Positions 11,149 through 21,399 of a stretch of 64,000 nt of DNA are shown one piece after another. The stretch comes from Lysobacteraceae bacterium NML93-0399 (GTDB lineage: Bacteria; Pseudomonadota; Gammaproteobacteria; Xanthomonadales; Xanthomonadaceae), in contig NTJI01000002.1 in assembly GCA_002307375.1 (NCBI GenBank), positions 823,973 through 887,972 of the forward strand, read 5' to 3'. The position numbers were made by a program, and so were the translations under genes. Position 1 is the stretch's first letter. Each line of letters opens with the position of its first letter. The notes under the pieces were generated by a model. It made no database searches. It had not been told where the DNA came from and saw only the letters and a program-made list of their open reading frames with translations.

Positions 11149-12312
11149 ATGTCCAGTTCCGCTTCGCCGCGAGCTTTCACCCATGTCCTGGCCCTCCCCG
11201 GCGCCACCGCATCAGCGCCCGGCCATGAACGCGCAACGCTGGGCTGGGTCGCTGCCCAGGTCGCGCGCATTCTCGCCCTGCCCTTCGCGGGATTCGCCGA
11301 TGCCCTGGCCGAGCCACCGGCACACGCGTTCCTGGTGCCGCAGGACACGCTTCACGTCGACACGGCCCGGTTCTGGCGCATCGCCGATGCGGCGGACCTG
11401 CTGGGCGGGGTGGTCCCGCATGCCTTCGTGGCCAGCAAGCTGGTCACGCACGGCCTGGTCTCGCCCGGCGCGGCCGCGCCGCCGGGCTGGGAACCGGCGC
11501 TGGCACCGCAGCTGAGCGAGGTGACGTTTCCCGGTTTCAGCACCTTCGATGCCGACGACCTGGCCGAAGCCTGCCGCCGGCTCCTGGTCGACGGGCCGAT
11601 CCGGCTGAAGCTCGCCGACGGCATCGGTGGCGGCGGCCAGCACGTGGCCCGCGATGCACGGGCTTTTGCGCAGCTGCGCAAGCGTCTGACGCCGGCGCAG
11701 ATCGAGGCCGGCGTCGTCGTCGAGGCCGACATCGCCGAACCGGCGACCTACAGCGTCGGCGAGATGTGCCTGGGCGGACGCAGCATCGCCTATGTGGGTA
11801 CGCAGGGGCTGTCGACCGGGCGCGACGGGCGACCGGTCTACGGCGGCTCCACGCTCTGCGTCGTGCGCGGGTGCATGGCCGACCTGCCGGCGGTGTTCCG
11901 CCAGCCCCGCCTGCGTCGCACGGTGGAACTGGCCATCGCCTACGACCGCGCAGCGCAGGCGGCGTACCCGCAGCTGCTGTGTTCGCGTCGCAACTACGAC
12001 GTGCTGTGGGGCAGCGACCGCCACGGCCATCCGCACGGTGGCGTGCTGGAGCAGTCGTGGCGGATCGGCGGCGCGACACCGGCGGAACTGGCCGCGTTCG
12101 ACCTGCTCGAACGCGAACCCGATGTGGTGCGCGTGCTGGCGTCGACGGTCGAGCGCCACGGGCCGACGCACGTGCCGCCGCAGGCCGATGTGTACTGTGT
12201 CATCGACGATCCCCGCTGCGGGCTGATCACCAAGTTCCGCCACGCACGCATCGACACCGACACGCCCATAAACATGGACGACGCCGATGGAAGCCCGACT
12301 TTCGACGCTTGA
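11149..12312 (+). CDS. DUF3182 family protein (ATP-grasp-like)
   Basis: A 387-residue protein that I assign to the DUF3182 family, whose members resemble ATP-grasp ligases. Visible stretches are '[26 protein letters not shown]' near the N terminus, '[18 protein letters not shown]' (a glycine-rich nucleotide-loop-like segment, residues about 150-170), '[18 protein letters not shown]' and '[13 protein letters not shown]'. The substrate is unknown. The gene overlaps the following alpha/beta hydrolase by 26 bases in another frame, so the two are probably translationally coupled and act together. The family name is from memory of these motifs; the ligase idea is inference. Confidence 0.75.
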   Translation: MSSSASPRAFTHVLALPGATASAPGHERATLGWVAAQVARILALPFAGFADALAEPPAHAFLVPQDTLHVDTARFWRIADAADLLGGVVPHAFVASKLVTHGLVSPGAAAPPGWEPALAPQLSEVTFPGFSTFDADDLAEACRRLLVDGPIRLKLADGIGGGGQHVARDARAFAQLRKRLTPAQIEAGVVVEADIAEPATYSVGEMCLGGRSIAYVGTQGLSTGRDGRPVYGGSTLCVVRGCMADLPAVFRQPRLRRTVELAIAYDRAAQAAYPQLLCSRRNYDVLWGSDRHGHPHGGVLEQSWRIGGATPAELAAFDLLEREPDVVRVLASTVERHGPTHVPPQADVYCVIDDPRCGLITKFRHARIDTDTPINMDDADGSPTFDA

Positions 12313-13075
12313 GATTCCGGTCGACGGCGACCGCCTCGACGCCACGCTGCTGGCGCCGGCACCGCTGCTGCCCGGCATCCTGTTCGTGCACGGCTGGGGC
12401 GGACACCAGCAGCACAACCTGGTGCGCGCCCGCGAGGCGGTGGGCCTGGGCTGCATCTGCATGACCTTCGACCTGCGCGGCCATGCGCACGACGCCGCGC
12501 GTCGGCAGACCGTCTCGCGCGCGCAGAATCTCGACGACCTGCTCGCCGCCTACGACCGGCTGGTGGCGGTGCCCGGTGTCGATCCCGACGCGATCGCCGT
12601 GGTCGGCATCAGCTACGGCGGCTACCTGGCCGCGATCCTGACCACGCGGCGACGGGTGCGCTGGCTGGCCCTGCGCTCGCCCGCGCTGTATCCAGACCCC
12701 GGCTGGGAGGCACCCAAGACCGCGCTCAATGCCGATCCGGGCCTGCTGGCCTTCCGCGAGTCGGCGATCGCGCCCCGGGACAACCTGGCCCTGCGGGCGG
12801 CCGCAGAGTTCGACGGCGATGTGTTGCTGGTCGCGGCCGAACGCGACACCATCGTGCCGCTGCAGGTGCACCGCAATTTCGAGGCCGCGTTCGCCGGTGC
12901 CCGCTCGCTGACCACGCGGGTCATCCGCGGCGCGGACCACGCGCTGACCGAGAAGCGCCACCAGTTGCAGTACACCGGCCACCTCATCGACTGGCTCACC
13001 GACGTGGTCTTGGGCGCCCGCGAAGACCTGGCCCGCGACGTCGTCGCCCGGCAGAAGGCGCTGCGCCCGCGTTGA
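12287..13075 (+). CDS. Alpha/beta hydrolase
   Basis: A 262-residue cytosolic alpha/beta hydrolase. The oxyanion strand is '[14 protein letters not shown]', the nucleophile elbow is '[11 protein letters not shown]' (Ser of GxSxGG), the acid is probably in '[13 protein letters not shown]', and the catalytic His is in '[13 protein letters not shown]'. This layout fits dienelactone-hydrolase or peptidase S9-like esterases, but the substrate cannot be read from the sequence. It begins inside the end of the DUF3182 gene (26-base overlap), so the pair should be made together. There is no signal peptide. The start at ATG 12287 gives the natural first strand '[18 protein letters not shown]'. Confidence 0.9.
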   Translation: MEARLSTLEIPVDGDRLDATLLAPAPLLPGILFVHGWGGHQQHNLVRAREAVGLGCICMTFDLRGHAHDAARRQTVSRAQNLDDLLAAYDRLVAVPGVDPDAIAVVGISYGGYLAAILTTRRRVRWLALRSPALYPDPGWEAPKTALNADPGLLAFRESAIAPRDNLALRAAAEFDGDVLLVAAERDTIVPLQVHRNFEAAFAGARSLTTRVIRGADHALTEKRHQLQYTGHLIDWLTDVVLGAREDLARDVVARQKALRPR

Positions 13076-13131
13076 CGGCCCGCATGCGCGCGCCTGCGCA
13101 TGGTGGCCGCACCGCCGCCGGAGTGTCCGCC

Positions 13132-13389
13132 ATGCGCCTGCCGTCCACCCTCATGCTGTTGACCGCCGCCCTTGCGCTGTCGGCCTGCGAAAGCCCGCGC
13201 GAGGATCCCGCCACCGAGCGGCCGCGCGACACCGTCCAGCCGGTCTCCGACGACATCAACCGCAGCCCCGACGCGGACGCCGGCGTGACCGCGCGCAACG
13301 CCGACGGCAGCCGCGCCGCGGCGCCACCTGCGGACACCGTGCCCGCCGAAACCGACGCTGCCGACACGCCGCCGCCGGTCGACCGCTGA
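13132..13389 (+). CDS. Small putative lipoprotein
   Basis: An 85-residue protein with a classic lipoprotein signal, '[21 protein letters not shown]', whose LSAC lipobox puts the acylated cysteine at residue 20. The mature part is a short, low-complexity, Asp/Pro/Ala-rich tail with no recognisable domain. I chose ATG 13132 because it directly begins the signal peptide. It follows the hydrolase by 56 bases and may be part of the same transcript. Only the envelope location is supported. Confidence 0.7.
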   Translation: MRLPSTLMLLTAALALSACESPREDPATERPRDTVQPVSDDINRSPDADAGVTARNADGSRAAAPPADTVPAETDAADTPPPVDR

Positions 13390-13459
13390 GCCGGCGACCC
13401 TTTACGCACTGCCGGCGGGGCACCAAGATGCGCGGCCCCCCGCCTCCCCGGACCGTCCG

Positions 13460-14380
13460 ATGCCTTTCCTCGAACTGAGCCTGCGCTGCACCGAAACCGA
13501 GCAGCCGCGCTACGCCCATGCACTCGAGGACGTCGGCGCACTGGCGGTGACGATGCTCGATGCCGACGCCGACACGTCCGACGAGCAGGCGATCCTCGAG
13601 CCGGGCGTGGGCGAAACGCCGCTGTGGCATGCGATCGTGCTGACCGCGCTGTTCGAGGCGGATGCCGACGCGCTGGTGCTGCTGGCCGCGCTGGAGTCGT
13701 TCGATGCCGGCCTGGACTGGAGCCGGGCGAGCTTCCGCATCGTCGAGGACCAGGACTGGGAGCGGGCCTGGATGGACCAGTACGCGCCGCTGCAGTTCGG
13801 CGCGCGGACCTGGATCGTGCCGTGGAATGCGGACCTGCCCGAGGCCGCCGGCGACGACGCGGTGGTGATCCGGCTCGATCCGGGCCTCGCCTTCGGGTCG
13901 GGCACGCATCCGACCACCTCGCTGTGCCTGCAGTGGCTGGACGCGCTGGCCGCCGAGGGCGCGCTGGCCGACCGGTCGGTGCTCGACTACGGCTGTGGCA
14001 GCGGCATTCTCGCGCTGGCCGCGCTCAAGCTCGGGGCCGCGCGTGCGGTCGGCATCGACAACGATCCGCAGGCGCTGCTCGCCTCGCGCGACAACGCCGA
14101 TCGCAACGAGGTCGGCGCCGCGCTCGACGTGCACCTGCCGGCCGAGGCGCCGCAGGAGACTTATCCGGTCGTCGTGGCCAATATTCTCGCCACGGCCCTC
14201 GACGCCCTGGCCGAGACGCTGGCCGAGCGCGTCGCGCCGGGCGGCCGCATCGCCCTGTCGGGCATCCTCGACGGGCAGGAAGAAGATCTGCTGCGCCGTT
14301 ACCGCCCCTGGTTCGAACAGCTTGCGGTCGCGCGCGAGGGCGACTGGGTGCGCATCGACGGCGTACGCAAGGCCGGCTGA
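13460..14380 (+). CDS. prmA: Ribosomal protein L11 methyltransferase
   Basis: A 306-residue PrmA, which trimethylates several amino groups on ribosomal protein L11 using S-adenosylmethionine. The N-terminal substrate-recognition domain begins '[17 protein letters not shown]'. The catalytic part has the family signature '[18 protein letters not shown]', the SAM-binding loop '[20 protein letters not shown]' and '[14 protein letters not shown]' (post-motif loop). Length and order match the family. It starts the run prmA - zinc-ribbon protein - fis - purH, which is characteristic of xanthomonads. Confidence 0.97.
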   Translation: MPFLELSLRCTETEQPRYAHALEDVGALAVTMLDADADTSDEQAILEPGVGETPLWHAIVLTALFEADADALVLLAALESFDAGLDWSRASFRIVEDQDWERAWMDQYAPLQFGARTWIVPWNADLPEAAGDDAVVIRLDPGLAFGSGTHPTTSLCLQWLDALAAEGALADRSVLDYGCGSGILALAALKLGAARAVGIDNDPQALLASRDNADRNEVGAALDVHLPAEAPQETYPVVVANILATALDALAETLAERVAPGGRIALSGILDGQEEDLLRRYRPWFEQLAVAREGDWVRIDGVRKAG

Positions 14381-14432
14381 TCGGCACATCGCGACGCGGC
14401 CGCGGGTCATGAGCACATGATTCAATAGCCGC

Positions 14433-15416
14433 ATGTTCATCAACTGCACGCACTGCGGGACGCTGGTCGCCACCGATCCGGCGACCGACCTGCCGCCCGA
14501 GCGCTGTCCGCGCTGCCGCGGCCTGCTGCGCAGTGCGGCGACGCCATCGCCGGTGTCGGTGGCGCGGCTGCTCAGGACGCCGCAGGCGATGGAGACGGTC
14601 GAACCCCAGCCCGGGGATTTGCCGGCAGTGCCCGCGCCCGCCCCGCCGCCGCAGGCCGGGTCCGCAATCGATATGCCGGCCGGACCAACGCCGCCTGCCA
14701 ATGCCGCGCCGCAGTCGGATGCCTCGATGCCGGACGCCGTGGCCGATGCCGCCGGCGACACGGAGGTCACATCGCCGATCGCAGCGCCGCCCGTGACGCT
14801 GCAGGGCACGGACACCGCTGCCGCCGCGCCTGCCGGGCACGTCGCGTCGTCCGTGCCGTCGCCATCGCCGGCGATCGCCGCGCCGCCGCCGCGTCCCTCG
14901 CCGAGCTTCGCCCGGCGTCGCGCAGGGACCGACGCCGGTCCGCACGCGCGACGCCAGACACGCTGGCTCGTCGCAGCCGCTGGCGCATTGACGCTGTCGT
15001 TGTGCGTCCAGATCCTGCTCGCCGACCGCGCCCGCCTGGCGCGCGATCCCGGCTGGCGCCCGCTGCTGACCGCGCTGTGCACGGGGCTGCGCTGCAGCCT
15101 GCCGCCATGGCGCGAACCTGCAGCGCTGACCGTGCTCGCCCGCGACGTGCGCCCCGATCCGTCGCGCGCCGACGTGCTGCTCGCCACCGCGACCTTCCGC
15201 AACGACGCGCGCTGGGCGCAGGCCTGGCCGCAACTGCGACTGACCCTGTCCGACATCGACGGGCGCGACGTCGGCAGCCGCGTCTTCACCGCCGCCGACT
15301 ATCTGGGCGCGCCGCCCGAGGCCGCGACACTGGCCGCCGGCGACAGCGCGCAGGTGCGCCTGGCTTTGCACGAACCCGACGCGCGCGCGGTCTCGTTCGC
15401 CTTCGATTTCGACTGA
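14433..15416 (+). CDS. DUF3426 zinc-ribbon membrane protein
   Basis: A 327-residue protein with an N-terminal zinc ribbon of the MJ0042 type ('INCTHCG' ... 'RCPRCRGLL', two CxxC pairs in residues 3-32). After it come a long Pro/Ala-rich linker (about 40-155), one transmembrane segment ('[19 protein letters not shown]', near residue 175-195) and a C-terminal DUF3426 beta-sandwich domain. The domain includes '[28 protein letters not shown]' and '[22 protein letters not shown]'. The topology suggests a cytoplasmic ribbon and a periplasmic C-terminal domain. Function is not known for the family. It lies between prmA and fis. Confidence 0.9.
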   Translation: MFINCTHCGTLVATDPATDLPPERCPRCRGLLRSAATPSPVSVARLLRTPQAMETVEPQPGDLPAVPAPAPPPQAGSAIDMPAGPTPPANAAPQSDASMPDAVADAAGDTEVTSPIAAPPVTLQGTDTAAAAPAGHVASSVPSPSPAIAAPPPRPSPSFARRRAGTDAGPHARRQTRWLVAAAGALTLSLCVQILLADRARLARDPGWRPLLTALCTGLRCSLPPWREPAALTVLARDVRPDPSRADVLLATATFRNDARWAQAWPQLRLTLSDIDGRDVGSRVFTAADYLGAPPEAATLAAGDSAQVRLALHEPDARAVSFAFDFD

Positions 15417-15532
15417 GCACGCGCTGGCAGCGGTCAGACCGCCGCGATAGACTGACCTGCCGCCCCGCTTTCCGGACCGTCGTCGCCCGCGCGCCGACCG
15501 CGCCGCCGACGCCGCAGCTTTCGAGAGTCGAA

Positions 15533-15802
15533 TTGAACGCAGACCGCACCGACAGCAGTACGCGCGAAGCGCCGCGCACGCCCCTGCGGGAACATGTGGC
15601 CGCGTCGATCCAGCGCTACCTGGGCGATCTCAACGGCAACGACACCGACAATCTCTACGAAGTCGCACTGCGCGAGCTCGAGATTCCGCTGTTCGTCGAA
15701 GTGCTGAACTTCTGCGATGGCAACCAGAGCCGTGCCGCGGCGATGCTGGGCATCCATCGCGCGACGCTGCGCAAGAAGCTGCGCGAGTACCGGATCACCT
15801 GA
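15533..15802 (+). CDS. fis: DNA-binding protein Fis
   Basis: An 89-residue Fis, the small nucleoid protein that bends DNA and activates rRNA and tRNA promoters. The C terminus carries the Fis helix-turn-helix '[20 protein letters not shown]'. The preceding helix '[21 protein letters not shown]' is the dimerisation core. No ATG is available; TTG at 15533 gives a protein close to the usual 90-100 residues and has GAGAG just upstream. The gene sits 65 bases before purH, as expected for this family. Confidence 0.93.
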   Translation: MNADRTDSSTREAPRTPLREHVAASIQRYLGDLNGNDTDNLYEVALRELEIPLFVEVLNFCDGNQSRAAAMLGIHRATLRKKLREYRIT

Positions 15803-15867
15803 GTGCGCTGCGGGCGGCCTGCGTGCCGCCGTTATAATTCCGGGCCCCTGGCCCGCAGTCGACCTTC

Positions 15868-17469
15868 ATGACCGTTTCCGTTCCGTCCGGCGCGCCCGTC
15901 GCGATCCGCCGCGCCCTGCTGTCCGTCTCCGACAAGACCTGTCTGCTCGATCTGGCGCGTGCCCTTTCTGCGCGTGGCGTCGAACTGCTGTCCACCGGCG
16001 GCACCGCCAAGGCACTGCGCGAGGCCGGCCTCGCGGTCCGTGACGTCAGCGACGTCACCGGATTCCCCGAAATCATGGACGGCCGGGTCAAGACCCTGCA
16101 CCCGAAGGTGCACGGCGGCCTGCTGGGTCGTCGCGGCACCGACGATGCGGTGATGGCCGAACACGGCATCGACGCGATCGACCTGCTGGTGCTCAACCTC
16201 TATCCCTTCGAGCGCGTCACGTCCGCACCGGACGCGACGTTCGACGCCATCGTCGAGAACATCGACATCGGCGGCCCGGCGATGCTGCGCGCGGCGGCGA
16301 AGAATTTCGCCCACGTTGCGGTCGCGACCGATCCGGCCCAGTACGACGCGCTGATCGCCGAACTCGACGCCGGCGACGGCGCGCTGTCGGCCGCCACGCG
16401 CTTCAAGCTGTCGGTCGCAGCCTTCAACCGCGTCGCCCAGTACGACGCGCGCATCAGCGATGTGCTCTCGTCGATCTCCGAACCGTCGGACGCCGGCGCC
16501 GCGCAACGCGCGCCGTTCCCGGCGCAGAGCAACGGCAGCTTCGTCAAGGTGATGGACCTGCGCTACGGCGAGAATCCGCATCAGCAGGCCGCGTTCTACC
16601 GCGACCTGTATCCGGTGCCCGGCACGCTGGCGACGTTCACCCAGCTGCAGGGCAAGGAACTGTCGTACAACAACATCGCCGATGCGGATGCGGCCTGGGA
16701 ATGCGTGCGCCAGTTCGACGCCCCGGCTTGCGTGATCGTCAAGCACGCCAATCCCTGTGGCGTGGCGGTGGGCGCGGCCTGCGGCGATGCCTACGAACTG
16801 GCCTATGCGACCGATCCGACTTCCGCGTTCGGCGGCATCATCGCGTTCAATCGCACGCTCGATGCGGCGACCGCGAAAGTCATCCTCGACCGCCAGTTCG
16901 TCGAAGTGCTGATCGCGCCCGACTTCGAGCCCGCCGCGCTGGACTACGCGAGCAAGAAGGCCAATGTGCGCGTGCTGCGGATTCCGCATGGCGAAGGCCG
17001 CAACAGCATCGACATCAAGCGTGTCGGCTCGGGCCTGTTGATGCAGACCGCCGACATCCGCGAAGTCACCACCGAAGAACTGAAGGTCGTCACCAGGCTG
17101 GCGCCGACCGACGCCCAGCTTCGCGACCTGTTGTTTGCCTGGCAGGTCGCGAAGTTCGTCAAGTCCAACGCCATCGTCTACGCCAAGGACCAGCGCACGA
17201 TCGGTGTCGGCGCCGGCCAGATGAGCCGCGTGTATTCGGCGCGCATCGCCGGCATCAAGGCCGGTGATGCCGGACTGGTCGTGCCCGGTTCGGTGATGGC
17301 GTCCGATGCGTTCTTCCCGTTCCGCGACGGCATCGACGCCGCGGCCGAGGCCGGCATTGCGGCGGTCATCCAGCCCGGCGGCTCGATGCGCGACAGCGAG
17401 ACCATCGCCGCGGCCGACGAACACGGCATCGCGATGGTGTTCACCGGCGTGCGCCACTTCCGCCACTGA
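15868..17469 (+). CDS. purH: Bifunctional AICAR transformylase / IMP cyclohydrolase
   Basis: A 533-residue PurH, which catalyses the last two steps of de novo IMP synthesis. The N-terminal cyclohydrolase domain shows '[16 protein letters not shown]', '[21 protein letters not shown]' and 'NLYPFERV'. The C-terminal transformylase domain shows '[14 protein letters not shown]', '[17 protein letters not shown]' and the catalytic Lys-His pair in '[15 protein letters not shown]'. The end '[14 protein letters not shown]' is canonical. The start at 15868 could be trimmed slightly, since the conserved part begins at '[12 protein letters not shown]'. purD follows 2.6 kb downstream, after a lipoprotein gene and a symporter gene. 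Confidence 0.98.
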   Translation: MTVSVPSGAPVAIRRALLSVSDKTCLLDLARALSARGVELLSTGGTAKALREAGLAVRDVSDVTGFPEIMDGRVKTLHPKVHGGLLGRRGTDDAVMAEHGIDAIDLLVLNLYPFERVTSAPDATFDAIVENIDIGGPAMLRAAAKNFAHVAVATDPAQYDALIAELDAGDGALSAATRFKLSVAAFNRVAQYDARISDVLSSISEPSDAGAAQRAPFPAQSNGSFVKVMDLRYGENPHQQAAFYRDLYPVPGTLATFTQLQGKELSYNNIADADAAWECVRQFDAPACVIVKHANPCGVAVGAACGDAYELAYATDPTSAFGGIIAFNRTLDAATAKVILDRQFVEVLIAPDFEPAALDYASKKANVRVLRIPHGEGRNSIDIKRVGSGLLMQTADIREVTTEELKVVTRLAPTDAQLRDLLFAWQVAKFVKSNAIVYAKDQRTIGVGAGQMSRVYSARIAGIKAGDAGLVVPGSVMASDAFFPFRDGIDAAAEAGIAAVIQPGGSMRDSETIAAADEHGIAMVFTGVRHFRH

Positions 17470-17546
17470 GGCATGCACGAAGACGTGAACGGCGCAGGCC
17501 GTTCGCGTTGCTAGAGTCCGGCGCACCTTCGCTGCAGGATGCGCCG

Positions 17547-18434
17547 ATGCCGTGGTTCCGATCCAGCTGGTTGCACACGGTGTCCGGTGCGTGCGTGGCG
17601 TGTGCACTGGTCGCGTGCAGCCCGCCATCGGCGCCGCCTGCGGCCGCGGCATTGCCGGCTGCAACGTCGGACACGTTCGACGCGCGAAGCGATGCGCCCG
17701 TCCCCGACGCCGCGCCCGTCGGTATGCCCGGCGGCGCGGTACGGCAATTCCTGGTGCACCAGTACGGCGAGCTTGCCCAGTTGCAGGGCGACTGGCCGGG
17801 CGTGCCGCTGGCCGCGGACCTGGGCAGGCGCGATGCCATGCGCGAAGTCTGCGCGCGCGAAGCGATCGGCACACCGGACGCACCGGCCGAGCTGGTCGCC
17901 GTATGCGGCGTGCCCGACGGCGCCGGCCATGTCGATACCGCGCTGACCGATTTCTTCCTGCTGCGCGCCGAGGGCGCCGGCGTCGCCGCCGAGGCCCGAC
18001 AGCACATGGACGCGTTCGGCAGCACCGGCGATGTCGTGGACGTCTCGGTGCGCCGCTTCGGGCCGCGCGTCTTCGGCTTCGTCGTCGAAGAGGGCTTCAC
18101 CGCGCAGGGCGTCACGGTCGGCAGCATCGCCATCGTGCTGCCCGAGGGCGAGGGGTTCGGGCTTGCCGCACACCTGCGCAGCAGTCTCGACAATCTCGGC
18201 GCGATGGCCGCCTGCGCCGAGCGGGGCGACTGCGCGGACGACGCCGGCTACGACCTGGGTTTCACGCTCGAGATCGACCGGCGTGATGCCGGCGCTGCCG
18301 TCTGGCCACTGCGGGTGCGCGAATCCGGCGAGGCCTGCGGCCGACGCGTGGAGCGCACGCACCAAGTGCCGTTCGACATGGGCAGCGGGCGCTGGACGGT
18401 GCCGGCTGTGCTGCAGCGCGACGGCTGCGAGTAA
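17547..18434 (+). CDS. Putative lipoprotein of unknown function
   Basis: A 295-residue protein that begins with a lipoprotein-type signal ('MPWFRSSWLHTVSGACVACALVACSPPS', lipobox LVAC). I chose ATG 17547 because it starts the signal; the frame is open 13 codons further. The mature protein has a Pro/Ala-rich linker, then a globular domain with 'RQFLVHQYGELAQLQGDWPG', 'VVDVSVRRFGPRVFGFVVEEGF' and a C-terminal region with several cysteines ('CAERGDCADDAGYD', 'CGRRVERTHQVPF') likely to form disulfides. No family is recognised. It interrupts the purH-purD neighbourhood together with the convergent symporter gene. Confidence 0.75.
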   Translation: MPWFRSSWLHTVSGACVACALVACSPPSAPPAAAALPAATSDTFDARSDAPVPDAAPVGMPGGAVRQFLVHQYGELAQLQGDWPGVPLAADLGRRDAMREVCAREAIGTPDAPAELVAVCGVPDGAGHVDTALTDFFLLRAEGAGVAAEARQHMDAFGSTGDVVDVSVRRFGPRVFGFVVEEGFTAQGVTVGSIAIVLPEGEGFGLAAHLRSSLDNLGAMAACAERGDCADDAGYDLGFTLEIDRRDAGAAVWPLRVRESGEACGRRVERTHQVPFDMGSGRWTVPAVLQRDGCE

Positions 18435-18450
18435 GGCGCCGTTGCTGCGC

Positions 18451-19926
18451 TCAGTCGGGGCGCGGCTGCGGCGCCACGGTCTTCTTCGCGGTCCAGATGC
18501 TGCGGTCAATCGTGTCGCCCAGCTCGGGAAAGTCTGCCGCGTCGAGTCGCGGCGATGCGTCACCCGCGCGGATCTTGCAGTCGTAGTCGCGGGTGAGCTT
18601 GATCGCCACCCGCGACAGCAGCACGATCGCGACCAGGTTCACCACCGCCATCAGTCCCATCGCCGCATCGGCGGTATCCCAGACGATGTCGAGCTTGGCG
18701 AACGCGCCCCAGGCGACCATCGCCAGCGACCCCAGGCGCAGCAGCAGCAGGCCGACACGCCCGCCGCGCAGGTACAGCATCGCGTTCTCGGCGTAGGCGT
18801 AGTTGCCCAGGATCGAGGTCAGCGCGAACAGCGACAGCGCGACCGCGATGAACGTCGGCCCCCAGCCACCGAAATGCACCGCCATCGCCTGCTGGGTCAG
18901 CACCGCGCCATCGCCCTCGCCGACGTGCAGCGCGCCCGAGAGCAGGATCATCAGCGCCGTGGCCGTGCAGACCAGTAGCGTATCGACGCAGACGCCGAAG
19001 GCCTGGATCAGCCCCTGGCTGGCCGGATGGTGCGGCACCGGCGTCGCCGAGGCGGCGATGTTCGGCGCACTGCCCATGCCGGCCTCGTTGGAGAACAGGC
19101 CACGCTTGACGCCGTTGAGCAGCGCGACCGCCAGGCCGCCGAGCACGCCGCCGGCCGCCTGGTCGAGACCGAAGGCGCTGCGTACGATCAAGGCCAGCAT
19201 CGCCGGCACCTCGGTGATATGGGTGAGCACGACCCAGCCGGCGAGCAGCAGGTAGCCGATCGCCATCGCCGGCACCACCAGCTCGGCCACGCGTGCCACA
19301 CGCCGCAGGCCGCCGAAGATCACCGGCGCGGCCAGTGCGATCAGAATCCCCGCCGTCCACGCCGGATCGACGCCCCAGGCGCCGGTGACCGCATCGGAAA
19401 TCGAATTGGCCTGCACCGCACTGAAGACCAGGCCGAAGGCGAGGATCAGGCAGACCGAGAAAATCGCGCCCAGCCACGGCGCGCGCAGGCCGTATGCCAT
19501 GTAGAACGCCGGCCCGCCGCGATACTGCCCGGCCGCGTCGCGGCGCTTGTAGAGCTGGGCCAGCGCACTTTCGGTATAGGCCGTGGCCATGCCGAAGAAC
19601 GCGACCAGCCACATCCAGAAGATCGCGCCCGGCCCGCCGACGCCCAGCGCGATCGCCACGCCGACCAGATTGCCGGTGCCCACGCGCGAGGCCAGCGAGG
19701 TGCACAGCGACTGCAGCGGCGAGATGCCGGCCGCATCGTCGCCGGTGCCGCGCAGCAGGTTCGAGAGCATCTTCGGGAAGCGACGCACCTGGATGAAGCC
19801 CAGCGACGCGCTGAACCACAGACCCACCAGCGGCAGCACGCCGACGAGCACGTAATTCCACAGCATGCCGTTGACGGCAGAGACGACGGGCGTCAGGGCG
19901 TTCTCGATCAGCTGGACCAGATCCAT
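18451..19926 (-). CDS. Sodium:alanine/glycine symporter (AGCS family)
   Basis: A 491-residue inner-membrane transporter of the AGCS family, which takes up alanine or glycine with Na+. Many hydrophobic helices are visible. Family signatures include 'LASRVGTGNLVGVAIALGVGGPGAIFWMWL' and 'GLFSNEAGMGSAPNIAASA'. The length fits the usual 450-550 residues. The start at ATG 19926 ('MDLVQLIENALTPVVSAVNG') is standard. It is transcribed toward the lipoprotein gene and away from purD. Substrate preference between Ala, Gly and Ser cannot be decided from sequence alone. Confidence 0.95.
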   Translation of the reverse strand: MDLVQLIENALTPVVSAVNGMLWNYVLVGVLPLVGLWFSASLGFIQVRRFPKMLSNLLRGTGDDAAGISPLQSLCTSLASRVGTGNLVGVAIALGVGGPGAIFWMWLVAFFGMATAYTESALAQLYKRRDAAGQYRGGPAFYMAYGLRAPWLGAIFSVCLILAFGLVFSAVQANSISDAVTGAWGVDPAWTAGILIALAAPVIFGGLRRVARVAELVVPAMAIGYLLLAGWVVLTHITEVPAMLALIVRSAFGLDQAAGGVLGGLAVALLNGVKRGLFSNEAGMGSAPNIAASATPVPHHPASQGLIQAFGVCVDTLLVCTATALMILLSGALHVGEGDGAVLTQQAMAVHFGGWGPTFIAVALSLFALTSILGNYAYAENAMLYLRGGRVGLLLLRLGSLAMVAWGAFAKLDIVWDTADAAMGLMAVVNLVAIVLLSRVAIKLTRDYDCKIRAGDASPRLDAADFPELGDTIDRSIWTAKKTVAPQPRPD

Positions 19927-20072
19927 CGGCGCTTGCGTTCCCGTCGTGCGAAACGGTCGAGCCTAGCATCCGCGGGTGTCGTGGCTTTTCGCAGCGCCGG
20001 TGCACGCCGTCCGTCGCCCGGTCGGGCGCGACGCCTTAAACTGGGCGTCCCTTTGCAACCGGTCTTTCGCGC

Positions 20073-21371
20073 ATGAAGAAGGTCCTCGTCATCGGTTCCG
20101 GCGGTCGCGAACACGCGCTGGCGTGGAAGCTCGCGCAATCGCCGCAGGTCGGCGAGGTGCTGGTCGCGCCGGGCAATGCGGGCACGGCGAAAGAAGCCGG
20201 TTGCCGCAATGTCGACGTGTCGGCGACCGACATCGATGCGCTGCTCGCGCTGGCGCAGTCCGAAGGCGTGGCCGTGACCGTCGTCGGTCCGGAAGCGCCG
20301 TTGGTCGCCGGTGTCGTCGACCGTTTCCGCGAAGCCGGCCTGCGCATCTTCGGGCCCACGGCCGGCGCCGCGCAGCTCGAAGGCAGCAAGGCCTTCGCCA
20401 AGGATTTCCTCGCCCGCCACGGCATTCCGACCGCCGGCTACGCGGTGTTCACCGATGCCGACACCGCGGTCGAGTACGTGCGCCAGCACGGCGCGCCGAT
20501 CGTCATCAAGGCCGACGGCCTGGCCGCCGGCAAGGGCGTGATCGTGGCCACGTCGCTGGAAGAGGCGGAAGCCGCAATCGCCGACATGCTGTCGGGCAAC
20601 GCCTTCGGCGCGGCCGGCGCGCGCGTGGTCATCGAGGAATTTCTCGATGGCGAGGAGGCGAGCTTCATTTCCATCGTCGACGGCAGGACCGCGCTGCCGA
20701 TGGCGACCAGCCAGGACCACAAGCGCGTCGGCGACGGCGACACCGGCCCCAACACCGGCGGCATGGGCGCATATTCGCCCGCGCCCGTGGTCACGCCCGA
20801 GATCCACGCGCGGGTCATGCGCGAGGTCGTCGAGCCGACCGTACGCGGCATGGCCGCCGACGGCGTGCCGTTCACCGGCTTCCTCTACGCCGGCCTGATG
20901 ATCGACGCCCACGGCGCGCCGAAGGTCATCGAATTCAACGTGCGCTTCGGTGATCCCGAAACCCAGCCGGTGATGCTGCGCCTGCAGTCCGATCTGCTGG
21001 ATCTGGTCGAGGCCGCGATCGATGGCAGCCTCGATGGCGTGCAGGCGCAGTGGGACCCACGCCCGTCGCTCGGCGTGGTGATGGCGGCCGAGCACTACCC
21101 GGGCACGCCGCGCACCGGCGACGTCATCAATACCTGGGACACGCCGCCGCTGGCCGACACCAAGGTCTTCCACGCGGGCACGAAGCTCGACGCGCACGGC
21201 CAGGCGGTGACCGCAGGCGGCCGCGTGCTGTGCGTGGCCGCGCTGGGCGACAGCGTTGCCGATGCGCAGTCGCGTGCGTATGGCGAAGTCGCCGGCATTT
21301 CCTGGCCGGGCGAATTCCACCGCCACGACATCGGCTGGCGCGCGATCGCACGCGAACGCGGCGACGCCTGA
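20073..21371 (+). CDS. purD: Phosphoribosylamine-glycine ligase
   Basis: A 432-residue GAR synthetase, the second step of purine synthesis, which joins glycine to phosphoribosylamine with ATP. The N terminus 'MKKVLVIGSGGREHALAWKLAQSP' is diagnostic. ATP-grasp motifs follow: 'FLARHGIPTAGYAVF', 'PIVIKADGLAAGKGVIVA', 'DHKRVGDGDTGPNTGGMGAYSP', and 'FNVRFGDPETQPVM' with the metal-binding residues. The length is typical. The following thioesterase gene begins 28 bases after the stop. Confidence 0.98.
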   Translation: MKKVLVIGSGGREHALAWKLAQSPQVGEVLVAPGNAGTAKEAGCRNVDVSATDIDALLALAQSEGVAVTVVGPEAPLVAGVVDRFREAGLRIFGPTAGAAQLEGSKAFAKDFLARHGIPTAGYAVFTDADTAVEYVRQHGAPIVIKADGLAAGKGVIVATSLEEAEAAIADMLSGNAFGAAGARVVIEEFLDGEEASFISIVDGRTALPMATSQDHKRVGDGDTGPNTGGMGAYSPAPVVTPEIHARVMREVVEPTVRGMAADGVPFTGFLYAGLMIDAHGAPKVIEFNVRFGDPETQPVMLRLQSDLLDLVEAAIDGSLDGVQAQWDPRPSLGVVMAAEHYPGTPRTGDVINTWDTPPLADTKVFHAGTKLDAHGQAVTAGGRVLCVAALGDSVADAQSRAYGEVAGISWPGEFHRHDIGWRAIARERGDA

Positions 21372-21399
21372 TCCCTTCCTGACCATCAAGGCCACGACC

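Noticed and set aside
13256..15289. Long minus-strand frame opposite prmA and the zinc-ribbon gene
   Set aside because: Antisense to firmly identified genes, Ser/Arg-rich with no motif.
15832..17883. Long minus-strand frame opposite purH
   Set aside because: purH is certain over the same bases; this is an antisense shadow.
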